From positions 1 through 55,371 of the forward strand of contig JAJEGJ010000059.1 of the NCBI GenBank assembly GCA_022819905.1: a DNA stretch of 55,371 bases, written 5' to 3'. Positions 37,601 to 47,095 of this stretch are shown in pieces. Position 1 is the stretch's first letter; every line of letters begins with the position of its first letter. The stretch is from Alphaproteobacteria bacterium. Its GTDB lineage: Bacteria; Pseudomonadota; Alphaproteobacteria; TMED109. Under the pieces are notes generated by a model. The model worked only from the letters and a program-made list of their open reading frames with translations. It was not told the origin of the DNA and made no database searches. Position numbers and translations under genes: made by a program.

Positions 37601-38956
37601 ATGGACTTGACGACAGGTTCGACCCGCCGAACTTTCCTGAAAGCCGCCGGCGCCGCCGCCGCGGGGACACTCGCGGCCCCTTACGTGCAGACCGCTGGCT
37701 CAGCCGGCCGGCTGAGGCTTGGGGTCATCGACCATTGGGTACCGGGCACGAACGAGGTCCTGCAGCAACTCCTGGAACGATGGGGCGAAGCCAACCACGT
37801 CGAGGTCACGGTCGACTTCATCACCACCATCGGCAACAAGCTGCTGCTGACCGCCCAGGCGGAGTCGCGCGCCGGGTCCGGGCACGACCTTTTTGCGCTC
37901 GAATTTCACATGGTCCCGATGTTCAAGCACCGCCTGATTGCCGTCGACGACGTGGTCAACGACATCGTCGCTGCGTACGGACCCATTGCCGAACTGTCCA
38001 GGCAAGCCGCATTTCTCGACGGCGCGTGGAGAGGGGGCCCCTCCCCCGTGATGAACGCCTCGGCAGCGACCGTGGCCCGGCGCGACCTGTTCCTGGAGCA
38101 CGCCGGAATCGATCTGACCGAATGGTTTCCGGCCAGCGATTCCCGCGATCCCGCCAAAGTCGACCGGTGGGACTGGGAGGCCTTCGGCAAGGCGGCCGCA
38201 GCTCTCCACGCTGCCGGTCGACCGGTTGGCGCCGCGATTTCTCCCGTCACCGACAGCAGCGCCTGGCTGGCCCAACTGTTCGCGTCCTATGGCGCGGCCA
38301 TGGTGAACGAGCAGGGCGAAATCGCCGCGGATTCAGATGCGGTTCGCGAGGCCCTCGAATACCTGACCCGACTGGCGGAGGTCATGCCGGACAGCGTGTA
38401 TGCGTGGGACGATGCCAGCAACAACCGCTGGATCATCTCGGGCACCGGCAGCGCCATCTTCAATCCCCCGAGCGCATGGGCCGTCGCCAAACGCGATAGT
38501 CCTGACGTGGCACGACATCTCTGGCATTGCGATGTGCCGCGCGGCCCGGCCGGCCGCTTCCGGGCCTTCAACTCGGTCTTCTGGGGCATCTGGGATTTTT
38601 CCGAGAACCAGTCGGCGGCCCGGGACCTGCTCCGCTACGTGGCCGAGCCGGAAGTGGTCGTCGCCATGCTGGAGGCTTCGCAGGGCTATGACCTTCCCCT
38701 GTTTGCCTCGCATTACGATCGCACCGCGGTGTGGGCGGAGGCCGGGCCGCCTGCCGGCGGGCTCTACAACTACGCCCTCCGCGGGGACGAGCGGACGCTG
38801 ACCGACGGCTACCCCGCGCCCCCGGAGATCGCGGCACGGATCAGCTTGCAGCGCGTCGTTCCCAATCTCGTGGCCCGAGTCACGCAGGGCGGCGAGAGCT
38901 TTGACGACGCCATCGGATGGGTGGAGAACGAACTCGAAGGCGTGCTCCGGAGCTGA
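37601..38956 (+). CDS. ABC transporter substrate-binding protein, Tat-exported (paralogue 2)
   Basis: A 451-residue close paralogue of its neighbours, with the twin-arginine motif TRRTFLK at about residues 8-14 and the same AAPYVQTAGSAG cleavage region. Long blocks are shared with paralogues 1 and 3, such as DHWVPGTN, NNRWIISGTGSAIFNPPSAW and GPAGRFRAFN. AGAAGGAA lies before the ATG, but the 49-nt leader of the other two is missing, so it is either read from the upstream promoter or controlled differently. In the ligand region it has EFHMVPMFKHRL and GGPSPVMN where paralogue 3 has HAFAMVPLFKHRL and GSPSPTGT, hinting at a changed binding preference. Confidence 0.9.
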   Translation: MDLTTGSTRRTFLKAAGAAAAGTLAAPYVQTAGSAGRLRLGVIDHWVPGTNEVLQQLLERWGEANHVEVTVDFITTIGNKLLLTAQAESRAGSGHDLFALEFHMVPMFKHRLIAVDDVVNDIVAAYGPIAELSRQAAFLDGAWRGGPSPVMNASAATVARRDLFLEHAGIDLTEWFPASDSRDPAKVDRWDWEAFGKAAAALHAAGRPVGAAISPVTDSSAWLAQLFASYGAAMVNEQGEIAADSDAVREALEYLTRLAEVMPDSVYAWDDASNNRWIISGTGSAIFNPPSAWAVAKRDSPDVARHLWHCDVPRGPAGRFRAFNSVFWGIWDFSENQSAARDLLRYVAEPEVVVAMLEASQGYDLPLFASHYDRTAVWAEAGPPAGGLYNYALRGDERTLTDGYPAPPEIAARISLQRVVPNLVARVTQGGESFDDAIGWVENELEGVLRS

Positions 38957-38963
38957 CCGCCAC

Positions 38964-38984
38964 GATGGCCTGATCGCGGCCATC
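38964..38984 (+). other. Stem-loop between paralogues 2 and 3
   Basis: GATGGCC (38964-38970) and GGCCATC (38978-38984) make a 7-bp perfect stem around a 7-nt loop, 7 nt after the stop. There is no T-tract. Confidence 0.3.
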
Positions 38985-39200
38985 CCCTAGGCCTGACTGC
39001 CCCGGCGCCCGCCTCGCCCTGCCCGTAACGGACCGAGCGTTCCGGCCGCGTCGCACCACGAAAACGGCCCGGTTCACAACTCGTTACCCATGCTGGTGCG
39101 GGCCGGCACGTCACCGCAACAACTGCCGGCCGCCGGCGCCGCGAATACGGTCGGAACGCGATGCAGGGCGCTCGGCGTCAAGCAGGCGCCATGGTCTCTT

Positions 39201-39249
39201 GCTATGCTCGGCGTCCTTTCAAGGTCAGATGGCTGTGGAAGGGGGGGAC
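39201..39249 (+). promoter_or_regulatory. Conserved 49-nt leader/promoter element of the third binding-protein gene
   Basis: It matches the 36036-36084 block over its length with few changes: GCTATGCTC, TCCTTTCA, GGTCA and GGAAGGGGG at the same distances from the ATG. The copy suggests that the gene was duplicated together with its promoter, or that selection keeps both under one regulator. Confidence 0.55.
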
Positions 39250-40605
39250 ATGGGTACGAAGGCGACCGCTTCACGCCGAACCTTCATGAAGACGGCTGGC
39301 GCCACTGCGGTGGGGGCGCTCGCCGCTCCCTACGTCAAGACCGCGTACTCCGCCGGCAAGCTGAAACTGGGCCTCTGGGATCACTGGGTGCCCGGCGCCA
39401 ACGAGGCGCTGGAGCAGATCCTGACCCGCTGGGGCGAAAACAACGGCGTGGAAGTCACGATCGACTTCATCACGTCAATTGGCAACAAGCTGTTGCTCAC
39501 GGCCCAGGCCGAGTCGCGCGCCGGCTCGGGCCACGACATCTACTCGCACGCGTTCGCGATGGTGCCGCTGTTCAAGCATCGGCTGGTGGCCGTGGACGAC
39601 GTGGTCGAGGACATCCTTTCCTCCCAGGGGCCGATCGCCGAGATCTCAAGGTTTTCCGCCTTCCTCGACGGCGCATGGAGGGGGAGCCCCTCACCCACGG
39701 GAACGCTCTCGTACCCGACGGTCGCTCGCCGCGACCTGTTTCTGGAGCATGCGGGAATCGACCTCACGGAGCTGTTCCCCGCCAGCGACTCGCGGGATCC
39801 CGCCAAGATCGACGGCTGGGACTGGGAGGCCTTCCTTCAAGCTGCGGCCGGGCTGCACGCGGCTGGACGCTCGTTCGGCGCCCCGCTGGCAACCACTCCC
39901 GACGGCAGCGCCTGGCTGGCCCACCTCTTCGCTTCCTACGGGGCAGCCATGGTGGACGAGCAAGGGGAAGTCGTGGTCAATTCGGATGCCGTCCGCGAGG
40001 TACTCGAGTACCTGATCCGAATCGCCGAGTTCATGCCCAACAGCGTGTACGCATGGGACGACGCCAGCAACAACCGCTGGATCATCTCGGGAGAGGGCGG
40101 CGCGATCTTCAACCCGCCGAGTGCCTGGGCCGTCGCCAAACGCGACAACCCGGACGTGGCCAGACACATCTGGCATTTCGACGTTCCCCGGGGACCGGCC
40201 GGCCGGTTCCGCGCCTTCACGTCGTTCTTCTGGGGAATCTGGGACTTTTCCGAGAACCAGTCGGCCGCACGCGATCTACTGCGTTACGTCGCCGAGCCGG
40301 AAGTGGTGACCCAGATGCTGCGGGCCTCTCAGGGCTTCGACCTCCCCATGATCCGCTCGCACTACAACCATTCGCAGGTCTGGGCTGAGGCGGAACCTCC
40401 GGCGGGCGTGCTTTACAACTACGCCATGCTCGGCGACGAGCGGACGGTGTTTGCCGGCTATCCCGCCCCCCCGGAAATCGGGGCGCGGATCGCGACGCAG
40501 CAGATCCTCCCCACGTTGGCCGCACTGGTGACCCAGGGTGGCGAAACCATCAACGATGCCATCGGCTGGGCCGAGAACGAGCTCGAAGGGGTACTCCGCG
40601 GCTAA
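39250..40605 (+). CDS. ABC transporter substrate-binding protein, Tat-exported (paralogue 3)
   Basis: A 451-residue third paralogue, placed 51 bp before the permease genes and so probably the cognate binding protein. SRRTFMK is the Tat motif, and the signal ends near AYSAG. The ATG at 39250 has GGAAGGGGGGG just upstream. An earlier in-frame ATG would cut across the conserved leader and lacks a Tat-compatible n-region. The C-terminus WAENELEGVLRG is the same as in paralogue 1. It differs by YNHSQVWAEAEPPAGVLYNYAM at the region where paralogues 1 and 2 keep GGLYNYA. Confidence 0.92.
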   Translation: MGTKATASRRTFMKTAGATAVGALAAPYVKTAYSAGKLKLGLWDHWVPGANEALEQILTRWGENNGVEVTIDFITSIGNKLLLTAQAESRAGSGHDIYSHAFAMVPLFKHRLVAVDDVVEDILSSQGPIAEISRFSAFLDGAWRGSPSPTGTLSYPTVARRDLFLEHAGIDLTELFPASDSRDPAKIDGWDWEAFLQAAAGLHAAGRSFGAPLATTPDGSAWLAHLFASYGAAMVDEQGEVVVNSDAVREVLEYLIRIAEFMPNSVYAWDDASNNRWIISGEGGAIFNPPSAWAVAKRDNPDVARHIWHFDVPRGPAGRFRAFTSFFWGIWDFSENQSAARDLLRYVAEPEVVTQMLRASQGFDLPMIRSHYNHSQVWAEAEPPAGVLYNYAMLGDERTVFAGYPAPPEIGARIATQQILPTLAALVTQGGETINDAIGWAENELEGVLRG

Positions 40606-40656
40606 TCGCCGCGGACTGGCCGGTCGGGAAGTGATGCAGGGTACCGGCTCCGAATA

Positions 40657-41541
40657 ATGCGCGTGCTTCCCCCGTTGCTCCGGCGCAAACCCGCCGTCGC
40701 GGTACTCATGTGCGTGCCGCTGTTCGCGCTCATTCTCGGCCTTGTGGCGTATCCGTTCTTCCACGCACTCTTCCTGGCCACCCTCAACAAGGCGGAAACC
40801 GCGTTCGTCGGGCTGGACAATTTCAGCTTCCTGTTCGGACGCCAGACGTTCTGGATGGTGGTTCGCCAGAGCCTGCTGTTTGCGCTCGTGGCCGTCGTCT
40901 TCAAGGCGCTGATCGGACTCGCGGCGGCCCACGCCATCAACACGATCCCCACCAAGGGACAGCGCAAGTGGCGCGGCATGATGCTGATTCCGTGGGTTAT
41001 TCCACCGGCCCTCTCCACCCTCGGATGGTGGTGGCTGTTCGAGCCCACCTACAGCGCGATCAACTGGGGGCTGACGAAGCTGGCCGTGCCGGCCGTGCCG
41101 TGGTTGTCCGATACGTTCTGGGCCCGGTTCTCGATCATCCTCGTCAATGTCTGGGTCGGCGCCCCGTTCTTCCTGATCATGTATCTGGCGGCGCTCAAGT
41201 CGATTCCCGGCGAGCTCTATGAGGCGGCCGAGATGGACGGTGCCGGCCCCTGGCAGAAGTTCTTCCACATCACGCTGCCGATGATCCGGAACATCATCGC
41301 CATCACCACCCTGTTCTCGATCATCGTCACCCTCGCCAATTTCGACATCGTCCGCGTCCTGACCCAGGGCGGTCCGCTCAACACGACCCACCTGTTCGCC
41401 ACGTACGCATTTCGGGTGGGTATCGAGTCGGGCGATATTCCGTTGGGCGCGGCGGTCTCGCTGTTCATGTTCCCGATGCTGGCGATTCTCGCCTTCATCA
41501 TTCTCCGAAACGTGCGCCGTCGGGCGGCGAGCCTCGCATGA
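40657..41541 (+). CDS. ABC transporter permease (carbohydrate-type, MalF-like)
   Basis: A 294-residue inner-membrane protein with about six helices. The cytoplasmic EAA loop ELYEAAEMDGAGPWQKFFHITLP (from 187) couples to the ATPase. The first helix is VAVLMCVPLFALILGLVAYPFF (14-35). It pairs with the next permease, which begins inside its stop (ATGA at 41538). With the tandem binding proteins and the ATPase it forms a CUT1-type importer, in the usual binding protein-permease-permease-ATPase order. Confidence 0.93.
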   Translation: MRVLPPLLRRKPAVAVLMCVPLFALILGLVAYPFFHALFLATLNKAETAFVGLDNFSFLFGRQTFWMVVRQSLLFALVAVVFKALIGLAAAHAINTIPTKGQRKWRGMMLIPWVIPPALSTLGWWWLFEPTYSAINWGLTKLAVPAVPWLSDTFWARFSIILVNVWVGAPFFLIMYLAALKSIPGELYEAAEMDGAGPWQKFFHITLPMIRNIIAITTLFSIIVTLANFDIVRVLTQGGPLNTTHLFATYAFRVGIESGDIPLGAAVSLFMFPMLAILAFIILRNVRRRAASLA

Positions 41542-42413
41542 CCGCCGTTCCAGTCACGAGCGCCACGAGTCTTCGGGCCAACCGTCGCTGGGCGCTGATC
41601 GCCGCCTACGCGTGCCTCGGCATCTTCGTGGTCTTCTTCCTGTTCCCGCCGTACTACATGCTGGTGACGTCGCTGAAGACGAATGCGGAGATCGCCGAAC
41701 TCGCCTCCAATCCCTGGATCGTGACCGACGGCGTGACGTTTGGCCATTACAAACACTTGCTCACGGAATCGTCGTTTCCGCGGTTCTTCCTCAACACCAC
41801 CATCGTCACGGTCGTCGTGGTCGCGATCACCATGGTGATCAGCGTGCTCGCCGCGTACTCGCTGGCACGGCTGCGGTTCTGGGGCTCGGGCGTGCTCGCC
41901 ACCGGCGTGTTCCTCACCTACCTGGTGCCGGACACGCTGCTGTTCATCCCGCTGTTCAAGATCGTGGGCTGGCTCGGGCTGCTCGACACGTACTGGTCGT
42001 TGATCCTCGTGTACCCGACCCTCACCGTCCCGTTCTGCACGTGGATCATGATCGGCTATTTCGGGTCGATCCCGCGCGAACTCGACGAGGCCGCACTGAT
42101 CGACGGCGCCAACCATCTGCAGATGCTGCTCAAGGTCTTCATTCCGGTGGCCCTGCCGGGGCTGATCGCGGCGACGATTTTCGCCTTCACGGTGGCGTGG
42201 GCCAATTTCCTCTACCCGCTTGCCTACATCTATTCCGAATCGGAGATGGTCCTGACCGTCGGAACGGTCACGACACTCATCAAGGGCGACGTGTTCCACT
42301 GGGGCGGGCTGATGGCCGGCGCGCTGCTCGCCGCGGCGCCTCCCGTGATCCTCTACGCGTTCCTGATGGACTACTACATTGCCGGTCTCACCTCGGGCGC
42401 GACCAAAGGCTGA
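41538..42413 (+). CDS. ABC transporter permease (carbohydrate-type, MalG-like)
   Basis: A 291-residue second permease with about six transmembrane helices and the EAA loop DEAALIDGANHLQMLLKVFIP (183-203). It opens with a cytoplasmic N-terminus and a helix ALIAAYACLGIFVVFFLFPPYYM. The typical MalG-like phrase LKTNAEI follows. Its ATG overlaps the stop of the first permease and its own stop lies 5 nt before the ATPase start, so the three are tightly coupled. Confidence 0.93.
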   Translation: MTAVPVTSATSLRANRRWALIAAYACLGIFVVFFLFPPYYMLVTSLKTNAEIAELASNPWIVTDGVTFGHYKHLLTESSFPRFFLNTTIVTVVVVAITMVISVLAAYSLARLRFWGSGVLATGVFLTYLVPDTLLFIPLFKIVGWLGLLDTYWSLILVYPTLTVPFCTWIMIGYFGSIPRELDEAALIDGANHLQMLLKVFIPVALPGLIAATIFAFTVAWANFLYPLAYIYSESEMVLTVGTVTTLIKGDVFHWGGLMAGALLAAAPPVILYAFLMDYYIAGLTSGATKG

Positions 42414-42418
42414 TCCCG

Positions 42419-43522
<1,104 letters not shown>

Positions 43523-43577
43523 GCCGGGGTTCCGTCGGCCACGCGTCGAGACACCGACAGTGCCAGGTCCTCGGGTG

Positions 43578-44993
43578 ATGCCCGAGGTCAGCAATGCCGT
43601 CCGGCGGGACCTGAAGACCGTCGTCGGAGCGGCCGGTATCTTCACCGATCCCGCGGATCTTGAAGCTCATCTGGTCGACGAACGCGGGGCCTTTCGGGGC
43701 GTGTCCCCGGTACTCCTCAAGCCCGCCACGACCGACGAGGTCGCCGCGGTCGTACGAATCTGCGCGGATGCCGGCGTGGGCATCGTTCCGCAGGGCGGAC
43801 GGACCGGGCTTTGCGGTGGAACGGTACCTGTGACGCCGGGGGGCGAGGTCCTGGTCAGCCTCGAGCGCCTGCGGCGGATTCGGGAGCTGGATGCACAGGG
43901 ATTCACGGTGACCTGCGAGGCGGGCTGCATCCTGCGATCCCTGCAGCATGAAGCGGAGCGCGCCGATCGCCTCTTCCCTCTGTCGTTGGCGGCGGAAGGG
44001 AGCTGCACCATCGGCGGCAATCTCTCCACCAACGCGGGCGGAATCAACGTGCTGCGGTACGGCATGGCCCGGAACCTCACCCTTGGTCTTGAAGTGGTGC
44101 TTCCGGACGGGACCCTGTGGGACGACCTCGGCGCCCTGCGGAAGGACAACCGCGGCTACGACCTGAAGCAGCTGTTCATCGGCGCGGAGGGGACGCTCGG
44201 AATCATCACCGCCGCGACCATGGAACTCTTCCCGCGACCCCGGGACGTGGATACCGCGTTCCTCGCGGTGGCCGATCCGGAGGCCGCCCTCCAGCTGTTC
44301 GCTGTCGCCCGCGAGATCGCCGCCGACATGATGGTCGCCTTCGAGCTGAACGACCGAAATGCCATGGACATGGTGTTCCGGCACATGGACGGTGTCCGCG
44401 ATCCGTTTCCCACCCGGTACAGCTGGTACGTGCTGCTCGAGCTCACGGCCGGCGTCGACGGCCACGCCCGGGCCGCCGGCGAGCAAATTCTAGCGGCGGC
44501 GGTCGACCGCGGTCTCGTGCTGGATGGCGTGCGCGCCGCGAGCCTCGCCCACCGCGCCGGTCTATGGCGCCTGCGGGAAACCGTGACCGAGGCGCAGAAG
44601 CACGAGGGGCGCAGCCTCAAGCACGACATCTCGGTTCCCGTGGTCGCAATCCCGCAGTTCATCGACGAAGCCACGGCGGCGGTCCAGCGCGACTGGCCGG
44701 GATACCGGGTGCTCGCGTTCGGCCACGTGGGGGACGGCAACATCCACTTCAACGTGTTCGGGCCGCCCGGAGATGACGGCAACCGTCTGTTTGCGGAAAG
44801 CGACGTGATCGAGGACGCCGTGTTCGCGATCGCCGATCAAATGCAGGGAAGTTTCAGCGCCGAGCACGGGATCGGACAGCTGAAGCGCCGGGCCCTACGG
44901 CAGTACGCCCCGGCCGGGTCCCTCGAGATGATGAAGGCCTTGAAACGCACGCTTGACCCGCAGGGGATCATGAACCCCGGCAAGGTGGTGTGA
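43578..44993 (+). CDS. FAD-linked D-2-hydroxyacid dehydrogenase (GlcD / D-2-hydroxyglutarate dehydrogenase-like)
   Basis: A 471-residue flavoprotein of the VAO/PCMH type. The FAD-binding domain shows PQGGRTGLCGGTVP and SLAAEGSCTIGGNLSTNAGG. The C-terminal domain has FGHVGDGNIHFNV with the metal-binding histidines and ends SAEHGIGQLKR...PQGIMNPGKV, all typical of D-2-hydroxyglutarate and D-lactate/glycolate dehydrogenases. No cysteine-rich Fe-S domain is attached and no GlcE/GlcF partner is nearby, which favours the single-subunit type. The ATG at 43578 was preferred to a GTG 18 nt upstream on conserved length. It lies 55 bp after the transporter and may act on its substrate. Confidence 0.9.
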   Translation: MPEVSNAVRRDLKTVVGAAGIFTDPADLEAHLVDERGAFRGVSPVLLKPATTDEVAAVVRICADAGVGIVPQGGRTGLCGGTVPVTPGGEVLVSLERLRRIRELDAQGFTVTCEAGCILRSLQHEAERADRLFPLSLAAEGSCTIGGNLSTNAGGINVLRYGMARNLTLGLEVVLPDGTLWDDLGALRKDNRGYDLKQLFIGAEGTLGIITAATMELFPRPRDVDTAFLAVADPEAALQLFAVAREIAADMMVAFELNDRNAMDMVFRHMDGVRDPFPTRYSWYVLLELTAGVDGHARAAGEQILAAAVDRGLVLDGVRAASLAHRAGLWRLRETVTEAQKHEGRSLKHDISVPVVAIPQFIDEATAAVQRDWPGYRVLAFGHVGDGNIHFNVFGPPGDDGNRLFAESDVIEDAVFAIADQMQGSFSAEHGIGQLKRRALRQYAPAGSLEMMKALKRTLDPQGIMNPGKVV

Positions 44994-45001
44994 GGCCACG
45001 C

Positions 45002-47095
45002 TCAGGCTTCCAGCAGCTTCTGGAAGGCCGCCTCGTCCAGCACCTCGATGTTCAATGCTTCGGCCTTGCGCCGCTTGGCGCCTCCGCCTTCCCCGGCGAC
45101 GAGGTAATCGGTCTTCGCGGACACCGCTGACGCCACGCGCGCGCCAAGTGCTTCCGCACGGGCCTTGGCCTCGTTCCGGGAGAGCCCGGCCAGCGTTCCG
45201 GTGAACACCAGCGTCCGACCGGAAAGGGGAGAATCGGCGGCCGGCGCTTCCGCATCCTGCACGTTCACTCCGGCCGCCCGGAGGTTGTCCACGACGGTTC
45301 GCGTGGACGGGTCCGTGAAATGGTCGACCAGCGCGCGGATCTGTGCCGCACCGATCCCGTCCACGCCCGCCAGTTCGGCGTACTCCGGCGTTTCCGGGTC
45401 CCGTGCGCGCTCGGCCAGTTCCATGAGCCTGCCGAGCGACTCGGCGGCGCGCGCCAGTTGGGCTGCGTTCCCCTGACCGACGTGCCGGATCCCGAGCGCG
45501 AACAGAAACCGCTCCAGCGCGACGTCCCTTGCCCCGCGAATGGCGGTGCGAAGGTTGTGGACCGATGTCGGTCCCCAGCCCTTTTCGTCGCTCAGCGCCT
45601 GCAACCACTGCTCGTCCTCGGCTACCCGGAAGATGTCAGCGGGCTCGCGAATATCGCGGCGGTCCCAGAACGCCCGCAGCTGGCGCTCTCCCAGACCGTC
45701 GATCGCGAGGGCATTCCGGCTCACGAAATGCACCAGTTGCTGGAACGCCTGCGCCTCGCAGGCTCGGCCGCCCGGACACCGGGTCACGACCTCGTCGGGT
45801 TCGCGCTCCACCGGGCGACCGCAGGCCGGGCACTGCTCCGGGAATTCGAACGGCGCCGACGTCTCCGGTCGACCATCGAGATCGACGTCCACGACCTGCG
45901 GGATCACGTCGCCCGCGCGCTGGACCGTCACGAGGTCGCCCTCGCGGACGTCGAGACGATCGATCTCATCGCGGTTGTGAAGGGTGGCCCGCCCGACCAC
46001 CACGCCGCCCACGGTCACGGGCTGGAGACTCGCGACCGGTGTGAGGGCGCCGGTTCGGCCGACCTGCACGTCAATTGACAGGACGCGCGTCTTGGCACGC
46101 TCGGCCGGAAACTTGCGGGCAACGGAATGACGCGGCGCGCGCGTGGAGGCGCCCAGCCGCTGCTGCCAATCCAGACGGTCCACCTTGTACACGATCCCGT
46201 CCACGTCGAATCCGAGCTCCGAGCGGTCCGCGTAGAGCTGTTCGGCGAACCGCACCATGGCGTCGATGTCCCGGCAGACCTCGGTGCCTGGCGTGACATT
46301 GAAGCCGAAGCCGGCCAGCCGCTCCCTGGCCTCCGTCACGGTGTCGCCAAGCGTCTCGGAAGTCTCGCCCCAGCTATGGACGAAGAACCCGAGGTCGCGT
46401 TCGGCCGTGATCACCGGATCGATCTGCCGAACGGACCCGGCCGCGGCATTGCGAGGATTCACGAACGCGCGCTTGCCGGACGCCAGTTGCTCGGCGTTCA
46501 AACGGTGAAAGGACTCGATCGGGAAGTACACTTCGCCGCGCACTTCAAGGCGTGCGGGCGGCCGGCCCTGCAGCCGCTCCGGCACGGCGGCGATCGTCCT
46601 GAGGTTGCGCGTGACGTCCTCGCCGTCCCGTCCATCGCCGCGGGTGGCGCCTACCGCCAGCTCGCCGTCGTCGTACCGCAGGGAAGCCGAGAGGCCGTCG
46701 ATCTTCGGCTCGGCCGCTATCGCGATTTCGACCGCCGGGTCCAGGTTGAGAAACTTTCGGACCCGTTCCACGAATTCCTGCAACTCGTCGTTGGTGAAGA
46801 CGTTGTCCAGCGACAGCATGGGTTGCGGATGCCGTACCTTGCGAAAGCCGGAGGTCGGCGGCACGCCGACCCTTCCCGACGGGCTGTCGTTTCGAACCAG
46901 CTCCGGCCAATGCTCCTCGATCTCTGAGTTTCGACGACGGAGAGCGTCGTAGTCCGCATCCGAAATCTTCGGTGCGTCATCGATGTAGTACGCGCGGTCG
47001 TGCCGCAGGATGGCGGCCGCCAGTCGCGCCAGTTCGGACCGGGCCTCCTCCCGGCTGAGCGCCGCGACGGCGATCGCCGCGGTACCGGCGGTCAC
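45002..47095 (-). CDS. ligA: NAD-dependent DNA ligase LigA
   Basis: A 697-residue ligase that seals nicks in replication and repair. The adenylation lysine is Lys131 in AEPKIDGLS. Other marks are NPRNAAAGSVRQID, DGIVYKVD, a Cys4 zinc site (CPACGRPV...RCPGGRACEAQ), HhH repeats around ELAGVDGIGAAQI, and a C-terminal BRCT domain (LSGRTLVFTGTLAGLSR). The GTG at 47095 overlaps the recN stop as GTGA. Further upstream starts would read through recN. It converges on the dehydrogenase, 8 bp away. Confidence 0.96.
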   Translation of the reverse strand: MTAGTAAIAVAALSREEARSELARLAAAILRHDRAYYIDDAPKISDADYDALRRRNSEIEEHWPELVRNDSPSGRVGVPPTSGFRKVRHPQPMLSLDNVFTNDELQEFVERVRKFLNLDPAVEIAIAAEPKIDGLSASLRYDDGELAVGATRGDGRDGEDVTRNLRTIAAVPERLQGRPPARLEVRGEVYFPIESFHRLNAEQLASGKRAFVNPRNAAAGSVRQIDPVITAERDLGFFVHSWGETSETLGDTVTEARERLAGFGFNVTPGTEVCRDIDAMVRFAEQLYADRSELGFDVDGIVYKVDRLDWQQRLGASTRAPRHSVARKFPAERAKTRVLSIDVQVGRTGALTPVASLQPVTVGGVVVGRATLHNRDEIDRLDVREGDLVTVQRAGDVIPQVVDVDLDGRPETSAPFEFPEQCPACGRPVEREPDEVVTRCPGGRACEAQAFQQLVHFVSRNALAIDGLGERQLRAFWDRRDIREPADIFRVAEDEQWLQALSDEKGWGPTSVHNLRTAIRGARDVALERFLFALGIRHVGQGNAAQLARAAESLGRLMELAERARDPETPEYAELAGVDGIGAAQIRALVDHFTDPSTRTVVDNLRAAGVNVQDAEAPAADSPLSGRTLVFTGTLAGLSRNEAKARAEALGARVASAVSAKTDYLVAGEGGGAKRRKAEALNIEVLDEAAFQKLLEA

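Larger units (their letters stand above)
36036..40605 (+). repeat. Tandem triplication of Tat-exported binding-protein genes
   Basis: Three consecutive genes of 450-451 codons share the same architecture and long identical protein blocks, in direct repeat with spacers of 163 and 293 bp. The first and third units also share the upstream leader. This is best explained by two duplications followed by divergence. Confidence 0.85.
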
